A stretch of DNA of 64,000 bases from Daucus carota subsp. sativus. Its lineage: Eukaryota > Streptophyta > Magnoliopsida > Apiales > Apiaceae. Below the pieces are notes generated by a model. It was given only the letters and a program-made list of their open reading frames with translations. It made no database searches and was not told the origin of the DNA. The stretch is from the NCBI RefSeq assembly GCF_001625215.2, contig NC_030387.2, positions 186,001 to 250,000 of the forward strand, read 5' to 3'. The position numbers and the translations under genes are program-made. Positions 1 through 13,500 of the stretch are shown here, in pieces; the stretch's first letter is position 1, and every line of letters begins with the position of its first letter.

Positions 1-658
1 TTTTGAGCATCTGCTTGTATTATTTTAAGATGAAGTACATTGAAAAATTGCCATCAATATAAAACTTTAAACATATAGGTAATTGTTATGTTAAAGCTAG
101 CAGATAAAGATGAATGCACCCTAGACATCTTGTTATATCAACTAACAGACACTGCCTATTTCATGCCTCGTGAATAATTTGAATGCAAGTAACAAAAGTT
201 TTAATGAATTTGTGAGCTAGAGTATTAGGGTTGTAGGATATGGTATTACATCTCATATGAACTTGTGGGTCACAGGAAAGAAGTGTTGGGTGTTTTCTTG
301 CACGTATAGATGTCTTCAACAAGCAAGATCTTCAGTTCAAATATGACCATGGAACTGATATAACTCAAAAAAGAAAAAAAAAAGTGTAATAGAAAAGCTT
401 AGATTTTTATTAAATCAGCTGCTGCCTTTTCTATCTCTAATTTTCATGCAAGCATAGATCACCCTAACTTGTAATTTGTAAGTGTAATAGACATGAGGTG
501 TGTATATCCTGAAAATACATAAATTCAAACGAAGTCAGACACTTATTATAATTATTGCATATATGACCAATATATTACATTTGTTCATATGTTTATTCCA
601 TGTTTGGTGGTAAAATGTGATCCATTCTCTTGAATGAACTAGCTAGTAGTTTATCTTG
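1..658. other. non-coding flank downstream of the MATE gene
   Basis: AT-rich sequence with no supported gene. It lies downstream of the minus-strand MATE stop codon, so the bases next to 658 probably include its 3' untranslated region. No transposon ends were recognised. Confidence 0.5.
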
Positions 659-2307
659 TTATGCTCTTTGTTGGGATTTGATTATTTCAGGATATGTAAA
701 ATATTCATCATGCCCTCCCACCAAGTGTCTTGCTTTTAGCGACTCTTCCTCCCAGTCTGTCTTATATATTACAGTCAATATTGTAAGAACACATGAAACT
801 TGAGCAGCTAAAAGTCCATAACATAGTCCCAAAAATTCAAGCTTCCACACAAAGGCTAGAGCTACAGCCACTGGTGCCCCCACCAAGTAAAATGAGTAGA
901 AATTAATACCAGCTCCCACACTAGGCCTTGCACTTCCTCTAAGAACCCCACAACATGTTGTCTGTGGACAGTTAGCTATTTCGCAAAGCCCAATGATTGG
1001 TAAGGCTGCCATTGTTAGTTCAAACACCTCAGTATCTTTTGTAAAGACTCTGATCCATGATGTTCTACCTATAGTTGTCCACAACAATCCCATTGTTGAG
1101 CTTAATAGGGCAAGTCCAATAGCTACTCTGGATGACAAACAGGCCTGGCGGGGCCTGCCCGCACCGAGTTCATTGCCAACTCTGGTTGAGATTGATGCAC
1201 TGAGAGCTGAAGGTAATGTGTACAAAAGAGAGGTTGTTTGTATTACTATAGCTGATGCTGCCAGTGCAGCCTCAGGGTTTTTCAGGTAACCAGCTGAAAG
1301 AGTCATAAGCTCATACCACCACCATTCTAAACATACGGCCAAGCAACTTGGAATAGCAAGTCTAAGTAACATTCCCCAATCCTCCCCTTGTGGACCATTG
1401 TTACTTGCTATTGATAGTAACGGCATACTCAAAGCTGGAGAAGAGGCAGACCTTGTACAGAACATGTAGGATACTAGGAAAAATAAACTTACGAAGTTTG
1501 TGATAATAATGGAAAGTGCAATTCCCTTTACTCCGAGATGGAGATTGAAGGTTAAGAAAATAGTGACAGGGAGGTGTAGAATTGTTGCTAGTACTGTACA
1601 CCACATAAATGGCCTTGTAGCGCCTTTACTGCGTAAATATATACGCAGAGGCTGAAGAAAGCTATTGGCAACTAGATCAGGGATAGCATAGAAGCAGTAT
1701 AGACTTGCGATTTTGGTTATTTCACGGTTTTGGTGTAGCAAAAGCATTAGGGGCTCGAGGTTAAGCCAAAGCAATGTGATGGGGATGGATGTGAAAAGCA
1801 ACATGAAAATGGTTCTCTGTAGAGTTAGAGACACTATAGTTAAGTTTCCTGAACCAAAAGCTTGGCTACAAAGTGGCTCCATACCCATGGCTAAGCCTGA
1901 AAGAACAGAGTAGCCAGTGATGTTGGTGAAACCAATGGCTAATGCACCACCGGCTAGCTCTATGCTGCCAAGCCTTCCCATGCACACAACTGAGATCATA
2001 TTCCTGACATAGTTCACCAATCCCATTGCTAATATTGGGAAGCCTATGCTTGAAATTTTCTTCAACTCCTCTATTACCTGTGACAAATTTGTAGAATTAG
2101 TGTAATCATGGATATATAGAGTAAATAGATATGCATTTAGCTTTACATCAAATATGTGGTAGTTTTCTTTAATCTCACATGAACATGCATGCTCGGTTTC
2201 TATTGTTTAATCATTCTCTTTCATTACAGTACATCTCTGTAGTCTATACTCCATACTTTCCTTACCTCTGGCAGTTTCAGTTGCTTATAATTATGTTGCG
2301 GTGCCAT
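659..2307 (-). CDS. MATE family efflux transporter (DTX48-56-like clade)
   Basis: Proposed exons 2307-2266 and 2077-659 give 486 aa. The large exon opens with VIEELKKISSIGFPI and runs through about twelve hydrophobic segments, with the MATE hallmarks GLAMGMEPLCSQAFGSGN in the first half and STRVGNELGAGRP in the second. The nearly intron-free body and these motifs fit the DTX48-56 group of plant multidrug and toxic compound extrusion carriers, which act as cation antiporters on internal or plasma membranes. The large exon has no ATG at its 5' end. Codons just upstream (TTG TCA CAG) look like a splice acceptor, so I joined a 14-codon first exon starting MAPQHNYK at 2307, which has a good donor (GAG|GTAAGG) and keeps frame. 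The family usually carries a short hydrophilic N-terminus like this. The body is certain; the first exon is an inference. The substrate cannot be told. Confidence 0.9.
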
Positions 2308-3681
2308 ATATATATACAGTACTGTCACACCTTTCTTTTGCCGATTCTTAGTATCAGTTTGGAAATGGATAGGGGTCAACAAGTAATGATATAGTGATCC
2401 CTACGTGCATGTCATGTATTCATGCATGCATGCAAGAGATGTATATCTAGAAAGGGAGAGAGTTTATATCTATGTATAGAGAGAGAGAGAATTAGAAGTG
2501 GCTAATTGCTCAAACAGAGTAGGAAGCGAGGGGATTCTTATAGAAGTGGAAGGTGGTGGGGGGATTGGCATTACAGAGTACAGACTATACAGTAAAAGAA
2601 TAAGAGCTCAAAATTTACACTTACATTAACCACCTGGTTTTAACATATTGTATAGAAGATTCAGTCTAATAATTAAACCTGTATAATAAGGCTTAATTAA
2701 GGGATTAACATCTCTCTTCCGTGGAGCTAGTTAAAGCCACATTAAGGCCATGCTTTGTCATTTTGCCAAAATTATGATAGCAAATCCTCGACTCTTAAGA
2801 GAGAATCAAGCAAATATGCAATCCTACCTAAATCTATCTTCAGATGAAGAAACTTAGTGCTCCAGAATGGTGTAATCAGCTTTTTACATTTTTCTAGAGT
2901 ACAGTAGATGAGTATAATCATCCATTAACATCATGCTAATAATGCATTAGTGCTCGCCATCAATTTTTTGATTATTAGGCGGGGCTATCTGGTCCTGGAC
3001 TGTGATATGATCGCCCCAGTACCGTTATATATCTTCATCACTCTACAGTAATTATATGATTAAAGCTTTATTAGCAAATTGATGATATCTAACTGTCACT
3101 CTAATTCTTGCACAATCAATAGAGAAATCCTGACGACATTACTTCTAAATCATGTCGGTCTCTTTTGTATGTGCGCAGCGCGACTTGGGTAGATCAGAAT
3201 TTCAAAATAGTCGAGATTAAAAAATGATTTTCGTAAATCAGTTTTAAAGAGTTGTATTATATAATTTCAAAGAAAGACTTGTTCTTTTTTCCATCTACTT
3301 GCGAGCTTAAGAAAGACTTGGAAGTGATATAAAGATATGCAGATTAAGGAGTGTCACAAGTTGGATCTGAAATGATTAGGCGAGTAAATTAAGTAACTAA
3401 TTAAGCTAGGGAAGGCCGAAAGGAAGTCTACAGTTTAGTCACAGTTGAAGAAGGAGGATCTGGTCGATGTCACCATACAAGTATACATTTTTAGACACTA
3501 CACTAATTTTCTTTAACATGTTACCATAAAACTTATGCTATTATGGACTAAAAGTCTCAAACCAAGAGGAAGCCACATCACACCCATCTTTGTCCAGTAT
3601 ATCTTTTAATTATTTAGTAAATCGCCCCTGCATTTAATTATTATTGTTTAAAATTATATTCTGCATGTTTTTATTCTAGAT
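2308..3681. other. intergenic, no gene seen
   Basis: Likely holds the MATE promoter and leader: minus-strand transcription would start in or beyond the TA- and GA-rich stretch at 2440-2490. I see no coding exon, RNA gene or transposon end here. Confidence 0.4.
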
Positions 3682-3955
3682 CTTTTTTTTTTTTTTTGAC
3701 GGAAAAAGATTGTATTACTCAAATAAATCTGCTAACAAGTGAGACTCCAAACCGACAGGAACAGACCTCCTGTCAAAGCTACGACCTGGACATAACAATG
3801 ACTCTCTCGTTAACCAGTGAGCGGCCATGTTGGCAGATCGTGTAATAAAAAACAATTCAATGTTTAACTCTACTAGCATTCTACGGCACTCCATAATGAT
3901 ACGACCAAAAGGAGACCGTAGAGTAAGCTTACTGCGGATAGCTTGCACCAAAATG
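3682..3955 (-). mobile_element. 5'-truncated LINE (non-LTR retrotransposon) 3' end
   Basis: On the minus strand a 78-codon open frame (3951-3715) resembles the C-terminal end of the RNase H-like region found at the end of plant LINE-derived ORFs: it has the ANMAAHWLTRES motif followed by a short hydrophobic tail. Just past the stop lie a short 3' untranslated stretch and a poly-A run (poly-T on the plus strand, about 3682-3697), preceded by the TTTCCGTC-type junction common at plant LINE ends. Everything upstream is missing, as expected for 5' truncation during target-primed reverse transcription. No clear target duplication was found. Confidence 0.75.
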
Positions 3956-4573
3956 AAACCGTTTATGTGGATTTGGTTTCACCAAATGTATAGTCAAAAC
4001 AGTTGACCATCCTCTCATTGGAGTAGCATTTGTGTACAGTTAAAATAATGATTCAGATGGGGTAGAATTGGATAAAAGGTTCCGAAAATCCTAATTTTGA
4101 ATTAAAATATCCTAGATATCATAATTTGAAAATGTGTTCTCATATAAAACTTCAAAATATTATATCACTATATATATCAATATATCACGTAGTTTTATAA
4201 TTTATAACTATAAACATACATGATATAGTATTTATGTTGAATTAATATTATATAACGTTATATCGTCTGACTCATAAGTTTGATTTATATGTGCTATATT
4301 ATTAGTTTAGGCTTAGAAAAATAATAACGTTACATTATATAACCTTTCTATTTTTGAAAATACTAAACAACGTAATGTTAATATGATATTTGGCACCATA
4401 TTTTTTAGATGTAGTATTTGAAATATTATATTAAATATTTAGTCTATTTAACATATGAAAATATTAGACGCCAAGATTTTACATTATTTAACATCTTTTA
4501 TATCTAAATATTAAATTTTATCTAATAATAATATCTTTATAAGTCTAATTAACATCCAAAATGGATCTCAACT

Positions 4574-4761
4574 AGAGGAGGATCTTAGAAGGGGCAAGAG
4601 GGGGTAACTGACCCCCCTTAATTTTATTTTTTTTAATATTATACATATTTTTAGGTTGTAAAATTGAAATTGACCCCCATAATTTTTTTTGTGACCCCTT
4701 TTATTTTTTTTTACAAAAAAATTGACCCCTCTTAACTTTATAGTCAGATCCGCCACTTATT
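4574..4761. mobile_element. short DNA-transposon-like repeat
   Basis: A 188-bp segment rich in GGGGTCA/TGACCCC motifs. It starts AGAGGAGGATCT, and the reverse complement of its far end gives AGTGGCGGATCT (10 of 12 match), about four bases inside the right border. The direct repeat TCTCAACT flanks it (4566-4573 and 4762-4769), an 8-bp duplication that would suit hAT insertion. The extra bases at the right end make the borders uncertain. Confidence 0.45.
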
Positions 4762-4769
4762 TCTCAACT

Positions 4770-5464
4770 CCACCAATTCTGAAGTCTTGGCGGTGACTGA
4801 ACAACTAATTCTCTCTAACCAATTGTATCTCAACGTCTAAAGCTCAGGTTGTTGAAAAATGAAAATATCAACGGAACATGCTCCACTCATTGATGGTCTC
4901 CGACTATATAAATTTGGTGATGTTGGTTGTTCTAGCCAATGAGCTATCTTTCGGTCCCAAAAGTCATGGGGGCAATTCAAAGTAATAAGCTCAACAACAG
5001 ACACAGTTTTCTCCCTCCCTCCCTACACCACTTTTAGCCTATAATATTACTTAGTTTTTCTTCCATGGACTGATCTTTAGGTTGAATGGTTTGTTTAATG
5101 TGGGATCTCAACTATGATGCCTAAACTAATTATAATTAACCACCACTCTCAGTAGTAATCGCTGTGCTAAACCACCATGTCTGCAGCTTGCTTGTACCAT
5201 ATATGTGGCCCTGCAGCCAACTTCTTTTTAATGTCATTTCTTGACAAGCAAAAGATGGTTCATCTTTAAATATTATAATTATAATTTAAAGATTCAAGTA
5301 GTGGAGATAAATAATAGAGTAAAATCAATGTGAAGCACCTAATTTAGCATCAACACGTGTGCTTTGCTTACTCTGTTTGCTCATGCTTTACATTTTCTGT
5401 ACACATCTCAGGTCCAGTACATTCCACTACCAGCTTCTTCTAGATTTCCCCCGCACACGCAATG
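4770..5464. other. intergenic, no gene seen
   Basis: AT-rich sequence without a supported exon, RNA gene or repeat structure. Confidence 0.4.
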
Positions 5465-5556
5465 TGTTAGAATATAATAAGATCCTGCTAAGCCCTCCTC
5501 CGATCCCAATACCTTGAGGTTTTTAGGGATTTGGTCACTTAACATGGTATAAGAGC
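5465..5556 (+). mobile_element. tiny LTR-like remnant with tRNA-Met primer binding site
   Basis: An 80-bp stretch begins TGTTAG and ends TTAACA (5465-5544), so it has the TG..CA ends of a long terminal repeat. It is followed at once by TGGTATAAGAGC (5545-5556), which differs by one base from the usual plant primer site TGGTATCAGAGC complementary to the initiator tRNA-Met 3' end. The size points to a TRIM/SMART-type miniature LTR element. No second LTR or polypurine tract was found, so this is a remnant. Confidence 0.55.
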
Positions 5557-7585
5557 TTAGGCTCGCGAGTACGGTTACTGTTAAAAACACATGCATGCAA
5601 AAATGCAATCTAGCTCATGCATGCAGACGTGCAGTGTACAAGAACCAAACATGTGTGAGGTGCATTAGAAGTATGGAGTACACTACAAGCTTGTTAATCA
5701 AAATATCATTCGTTTAGGAGAGACCACACAGCTAGAAGTATATGATTAGTCATCTGAATAAGCAACTTGTATTTTATGATGGGATTGAAGAAAGTGGTTC
5801 CTTCTACTACTCAACACTTTGATAGCTAGATGTATTATCTTGATAATATTATAATTAAGAAAGAGAAGAAAAAAGACTAGTTGTCTACTTAATTGGTTGG
5901 TTAATTTGGTCCCAACATGCCATGTGATGTTCCTAATGATAAATGAAGAATCCTTATCACTTGATGATGCTATTGAAACAGATGATCCATCACTTAATGT
6001 GTTGGATCATGGATCACTACAATTTACTGAAAACAAAGCAAGACATGCTTGCCAACATCGAAAGGCTTGTTAATTAGTAAAACAAGATTTAAAGATTAGC
6101 ATGTGAAGAATGAGGTATTTCAGTTTTGAGCTGATTCACAAGCCTTGTGACTTGACATTATCCTAAGTTTCACCATTTTAATAGTGCTATGATCATAGCT
6201 AGCTCACAAGTGACGAAGAGATTATTCAAGTTGATTTCGAGGTTTGTTTAAGTTGAAAGTTCAGTTAGATCTTTCATAAATGGAGAAGCACAAGGCATAT
6301 GGAGGGTGAAAGGAATAAATGTATGTATTTAGGGTTTTATACATGATGATCATGTGAATAACTTGTTAGAATTGACAAGCCTAGACAACTCATTCAACAC
6401 ATGGCTTAACCATCTGATCTGCTGCCTTCCCTTGAAAAGATGACTTCTCATAAACTTTCTCAACTTACTTCTACAACTTAATGAAGCATAATCAAGGTCT
6501 AGCTAGTTAGATAAGATAAGTAACAATGTATTGTTTGGACATGCAATAATTAAATTGATTGCTCATATATTGTGTCCCATATTAGTTTTGTAAAACACCA
6601 AATCAAAACATCCTGTTTGTTAGAGTTGTGACTAAAAGTTTAAAGGTTAGTGAATTGGATAGCTTACCTCGGGATGGGCCTAGTCCAAATGCCGGATTCA
6701 CTAGGCAGGCTCATTCTCATACCCAGACCCAATGTAATGGAAATTAAAATACATCTTCCTCATTTTTGTGATTATTTATTTAGAAAAGAAATATAATATG
6801 GGAACAATAACTTTTTTTCTAAAAAGTACGTATTAATTCTTGGCTCAATTTTAATATTCTGTTATATAAATTGAAATAATAATTTAAAAACATTTTAAGA
6901 ATATTGGTCATGTAATATTATTAGAAAAAGATGGATTCTTATTACAATGACTTATGTTACTTAAAATGTAATTTAAATGTCATTAAAAATATAAATTTAT
7001 GCATATACTAATATGTAAAGAATATAATAAGTCTAGTTTATTTTTTTAATTTATTATTGTTGTGTTTAGTTTAGGTGAAATATAAATATACAAACATCAA
7101 TATGTTCTTTCAAATTTTTTACTTTCAACTGATACTCATAAAATAAAAAATCATAATGTCTTATATATATTGTTAGAAAATTTATTATCGTATACATATA
7201 TATATATTAGTGATATTTTATAAGTTTATATTTATTTACTATAAATTTTAATTATATTAGAAAATTTATATAATAAAAGTTATTCACAATACAAAAGTTA
7301 TATTGAAAGCAAAGTATATAAGAAAAATTGAGTTGAATAAAAGTGATATTCAGTGAATTAGGATACTAGCATCACGAAGCTACTATGTATATAATTACTC
7401 CATTAATTTTATTTACAGTTTTGAAGGTATTATTATCGACACTCAGCCACGTTGTCGGAGAGAGGCAATACTCGATCGGACGTGGGTGTCCACAATTCAA
7501 ACCCTCCCGCGTCCCGCCATTGTCGTAGCGTCGATCCTGGCGAGTTTCATAAACTACTACTACTAGCACTTATTATCCCGTAAAA
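5557..7585. other. intergenic region and presumed GEX2 promoter
   Basis: No coding exon was found. The stretch 6740-7370 is strongly AT-rich. The last 200 bases before the GEX2 start are less so and probably include its leader. I cannot identify specific regulatory elements. Confidence 0.4.
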
Positions 7586-10500
7586 ATGTCCATGTTGAAA
7601 ACCCTCTTACCAATCGCGCTCTTGCCTCTTTGTTTTGCACATCTCGCAAAATCAGGTACTATAATTTTGTTTTTGTGCACCTATGCTTATACTATTCGTG
7701 TTAATAGTTGATAATTTTGATTTTTGTAATTTGCAGATGATAATATCCCGACTCTGGCTTTTGCTTTTGGTTGGTTGAATGATAATGACACTTTTGTGGC
7801 GGGAGATGTGGCTACTATTCAGGTTATTCTACTCGGAAACTACAGTGCTCGTAAAACAAATCATACTTTTAGTCCTAATGTCACGGTTAATAATAAGATG
7901 GGGAATAGCTCTTTTGTTTCGGGTGTGGCTTGTAATTTTGGAGGTGATGTTAGTACTTGGACCATTACCTTTGTTCCCATTATGGTTGGATTGCTTCATG
8001 TGCTTATTGTGGATGACAATTTCCATGTCTTCGACTCCTCACTGCATTTTCATGTCAATCCTGGTTAGTCTTTGCAGTCTTAATTTTAGTTTAAGTTAGT
8101 CTTGCCAATTTTTTAATATTCTCGGTGCTGCACGCTTGATCTAATGAAATTTGTCAAGTAATGCTTTAAGTTGTTACCGACTCTTACATAGCAGAAAAAA
8201 TTCAATCAGACTATAATACTTTCATTATAAATGAGGCTTGTCTGCTAGTATAGTCTTTTGTGTTTGGAGAGTCCATTGAGGCGATATTAAACTAATATCT
8301 ATGTATTGATCAAGTGCTGGGGATAGAAATCAAGAGTCCATCACCTGGTAAACCAAAAGATGTTTTATGGGCTTGTCTAGTAAAATGTTCCAATAGGATT
8401 TATACAAAGAGAGATCACCTGTGAATAGGATTGATGTGAAGGTTAACAACTAGTAAAGTGTATTTGGTAAACAATTTGGAGCAAGCAGATTTGCCAGTAC
8501 CGGAAGACAATACAATCTCTTTAAACATATCAAGTTATATTTTCGTCTTCCTTTCGGCCCCTTGGGTATTCCCTATATACAGTCCTCTTGTGGAGCATTG
8601 TGGAGATATTATTTCTTAAGAGGCTCCTTGTATAGTATGTGTATGTAGATATTGATCAGTAATTCAAAAGAAATGTAACAAGACTATGCCAGACCCTGTT
8701 TTGTATAAAAGCATTGCATCTGAATTAATGGTATAGGGAGTTAAAGATCTCCTCATCTTGTCTTTAAGTTATTAGGGTTTGTCTCATTCACACAACCATA
8801 TATTTGTATTGCCCTAGTGGAAGTACTTCTAACTTCTAAGCGTGTTAATGTTACGTTTTGAGTCTGCTTCCTATTGCTGACAGGGGGGTTTGTCTTGTTC
8901 GCATTTTAGATCACTTCAGTTGATTTGCCTTTTTAGGCAGTTCAGACTTCAGCAGCTGATTTCATTGTCCTAAACAAAGCATTCGTCCATAACATCTGAC
9001 ATATTAGAGAGTGCATTATTGTTTTCTTGCATATATTTTTAAAATTTGCAATAAAGAGAGTAAAATTTCCTCGGGGTTGAAAAATGCACTGTAATATTGA
9101 CACTGCTATAGAATTAGTCAGGTTTGATCGGCTTCTTGCGCTTATTTCAGGGCTCATTTGACTTGATATATCAAATAAATTTTTTGGAATAGTGACAGTA
9201 TTACTGCTCTTTGGAGCCCCTTTGTTTAGGACAATAAAATTAGCTGCTGAAGTCTGAACTGCCTAAAAAGGCAAATCAACCAGAACACATAACATATTAG
9301 AGAGTGCATTATTGTGTATATTCTTTTTCCAAATATTCAATGATATAAAATGTATTTCTTTGATGTTATGCCTGGATATAAGATTCTAGGTTATTAATCC
9401 AGAGACTAGGTAGACCTTTAGAAGGGACTGTCAAGTGATGTTAGAGGATATCATCATTCAAGAGTGCTTATCTGTAGCTTGGTGACTTTTTGTTATCCAG
9501 CAGAAAAGTTTGGAAAAAATATTTTTCTGTGATTCACACTTTTAAAATTCACAAGGAGCGATGTTTCATGTTTGTAATTGGGTCACAACTTATAAATAAG
9601 TGGTAATGGTATAAAGGGCCAGAAGCCAAAATGTAAAGCATTGAAGGAATATTTTTTGTTTTCAAACTGCGGACTGCTTAAGTAGGAGGAGACTTGTTAA
9701 TAGCAATTATACTGTAATATTCCCTTGCATCAATTTTGGAAAAGTTCTCATCTCTATTAAATTAGTCTTAATAGTCATGGAAAGTTTTAATTATAGGGAG
9801 ATTGTATCCATCTGCTGGAGTTGTCTCATGGAAGGGCCAGACAAATGAATTTGTGGCTGGGACGTTGGCTACAATTTTGATACTTCCTAAAGATGCATTT
9901 GGAAATAATGTCACTGCAAGTAGTGAAGGAACCAATGTTTCCAGTTATAGCTTGTCTGTATCATTTATGAACGGATCTCTCGCGAGTCTTCTCAATGTTA
10001 CCAATAAAGGTTGGAATGAATATGGGTACGTCCAGATTGAGTTTATTCCTGTAACTGCTGGAAGCCTCTTACTTGATGTCAAAGAAGCAAATCAAACCCT
10101 GATAGGATCTCCATTGATGTTCAAGGTGATTCCAGGTGAGTATTATGTACACGAACCTCTGAATGTGTAAATTTGATTTCATTATTTAAAAAACGGAAGA
10201 AAACCTGTACTATGGGAGTAGCAGCAGACTAGAAATATAGCCTCTTGCATTTCAAATTTTAAACATGAAACTTAACGAAGTATAGTTTATTATAGTTTAG
10301 GCAATTAGTTACTTTTTGATATTTAATATCAAGAAGCTACTTGCAGATGTCATCTGGATGGTCAATATGATGATTTCATATTCTGTTTGTCTTTACTTTT
10401 TTACAACTTATATAAACTTACATAATGTCTTTTATTAACTGGAAACTTGATGTTACCATGATATGTCTATTATCTTAGTAAATGACTATTATCAAAATGG

Positions 10501-13500
10501 ATTTCTGTTGCACTTAATTTTAAAATATATCAACCCTAGTATGTATTATTCTCCAAATATTTGTGTAACATTCTACCAAATCAATTAATTTTAAAATAAT
10601 TACTTTGCAGGAATGTTGGATGTTCCCAGTTGCGTGCCTCAATGGAAAGCTGCAACAAGTTTCTTCCAGCTTTTTTCAACTATGGAAACTCATATACATC
10701 AGAGAGATAAATATGGAAACCTTGTCCCTGGATTTTATTCATTTGACATTGAAGTTATTGAAAAGGAAACCAATTTATCTATGCCTGTGGCTGATTTGCG
10801 CTTTTCAGAGGTGGTGCCAGGTATTCAATTGTGTTCTTTCAGCTTAGCAGAACCAGGGAACTTCACACTCCTGATAACTGACAGAGAGCAGATTAATCTC
10901 ATATCCCAAGTGCCATATGATTTTACTGTATATGTAGGTGCGTTTTCAGCTTATGCATCTGTTGCTACTTTGAAAACCTGCCATCACATGCTCGTGATGA
11001 GGCCTTATCCTCATTTTTACTTATTTGCAAGAAATATTGGCTATTGCAGTTTCAATCTTGATGGATCACTATTTGAGGATAATACATGTATATTGCAATT
11101 GAAACAACTGCTGAAATATCAAGCAGATGCACCATTGCCTGTTCAATAATGAATTTTAGTTTTTCTCTCTATCTATGGGTTTAAAAGAAGCCTTGCAAAG
11201 TGCACGCATTTAGAATATGTCAGTAACAAAAAAATCGCGACAATTATACCTGCCAACACACAGACTCACAACCGAGTATAAAATAGACATTGTTATTAAT
11301 ATATTAGCATAGATTTAGAAATAAACTTACTAGGTCGATATGCTAATATGTGCTAATCGAAATTTATGCTGTATATCTACTTTAGTTCTCCATGCTGCAC
11401 TGGAAACATATTTCATACCTGGTGGCCGTTAGCTTTACTAATTCTCCCTTCAACGTGATCACTATAATATGTCAAGAAAAAAATGTGATGATTTCTAAAT
11501 TCTTATAGTCAGTGAGGGCTCCTCTCGCATTCTAGATGTATAAGATAAATCTTTTTCAGTATCTTCTACTTGCTTCCAACTCATGTTTGAATTTTTATAG
11601 GTTACTGTAGTGGCTCTCACAGTATTATCAATGGATCTGGTTTGAATGATTCTGTTGCTGGTGAAGTCTCAAAGTTCTCTGTTTTTTTAAGAGATTCTTA
11701 TCAATATCCTTCTCCAATTGAGTTAGAATGGCTTCAAATTCAAATTTTGCGAGAAAATGATACTCAATATGTATGGTCTAGCATAAATCCTAAAGACTTT
11801 GTCAATGGTATGAAATATGAAGATTTTCTTTTTTCATTCGATTAGTATTCCTTCGATGTTGTTCAAACACATAATCTATGAAACAGGTAGTTCAGTACCA
11901 CGGAAAATGAGTGTGGATACATTCTCACAGACTGATTATGCTCCATCAGTATATTTGAATAACAATGTAAGAAGAGATACTTCCTTTTTCTGCAGTCATC
12001 CCTCTTTTTTCATTTATCTTACACTGTACAAATGCTAATACTGGATTGTTTGCATTCAGTCTTCCAGCAACTTGAATGTCAAAGCTAGTGAATTTGAGAT
12101 CATTTATAAGCCTGAAAAAAGTGGGAGATATCATATACATCTATTCTGCGGAAATGTTCATTTGAATAGTGGCTATCCAATCAAGAAGGTAGTACACGCA
12201 GGTACTTTCGTGTATCAATACTTGTGTAATTTTAATTTATTGCTTTAGAATTATTTGACAACGACACTAATTTGAGGAGACAGCTAAATTTGTGAATTTC
12301 TTAGAATACCTCTATAGTTGCTCTTGTCTGAAACCTCAGCTTGTGATTGTTTATCATGCTTAAAGAATTTAGATTTTAACATTGGATTTTTAATCAAACA
12401 AATGATTGACACACCCCAAACATTACATTTCAAACTTCTTGAAGCATATTATATACTGTAATTTGTACGACCAATTTAGTTAGGTATATTGATGATTAGT
12501 GCTAAAATGATATAATAGATAAACTGTACACAACAAATACATAGCAAAACTGTTTTTTAATTTAACATTTTTCATGTTGAATATTGATGGCAAAAATCTT
12601 CAAAACATTTTACTTGTACTACACAAATTTTTGTATTTGCTTCTATCTCCTATTTTAAGCACACACAGAACATAATTATTTCAGTTTGAAGATGATTTGG
12701 TTTATAGATATCCTTAACTGTGTAATTTACACAATTTTTTTTAATGTTTTCAGTATCTATGTGTCATCGAAACTTTTGGATACCTTGAATTTTAAAATTT
12801 TAAATGCATACTCATTGCTGCAGGGGAGGTTAATACTTCCATTTCAGGAGTTGTAAAATATGCACCAAGGGTACCTATGCTGATTAATAATGAAATAGTA
12901 GTGAAGCTTATGGATTCTTTCTCTAATCCTGTTGTCTCTAACCAATCAAAGCTCAATCTAGAAGTTAGTTCGACAAATAAATCTGAGCCCTCAATTTCAG
13001 AATTTGTCAACAACAATGATGGGTCATACACTGTCCTCTATATGCCAAAGGGTATTGGAAATTATGAGATATGCGTTACATTTCATGGAATCCACTTTCT
13101 TCCTTGTCCATTTGGGGTGAGAGTTTACAGTGGTAAGCATGAAAATTGCTGCAATATTGTTTCGTTAGGATTTTGATCTCTTGATCTATGTTCTTGACAT
13201 CTGAATTTGATGCATGTCACTTTTGGATATAGTATGTACATACCTTTGCTAAATAGTTGATATATCCGTGGATTTACTGCTTAACATAAACCATCTCAGC
13301 ACTCACCCCCCTTAGACTTGGTACATTAGATTGGGTCCTGTATTATGCTTGTATATCCATAATCCATAATTTTAGAATGAGATTATTTGTTGCAGGTCAC
13401 TATGCCAATGTATAAAGTACTCACTGCATAGTTTATTTTTAAATTTTTGCTTAGTCACATAAACTTGCAATAATATCAATACTATTTTTAAACTTGCAAT

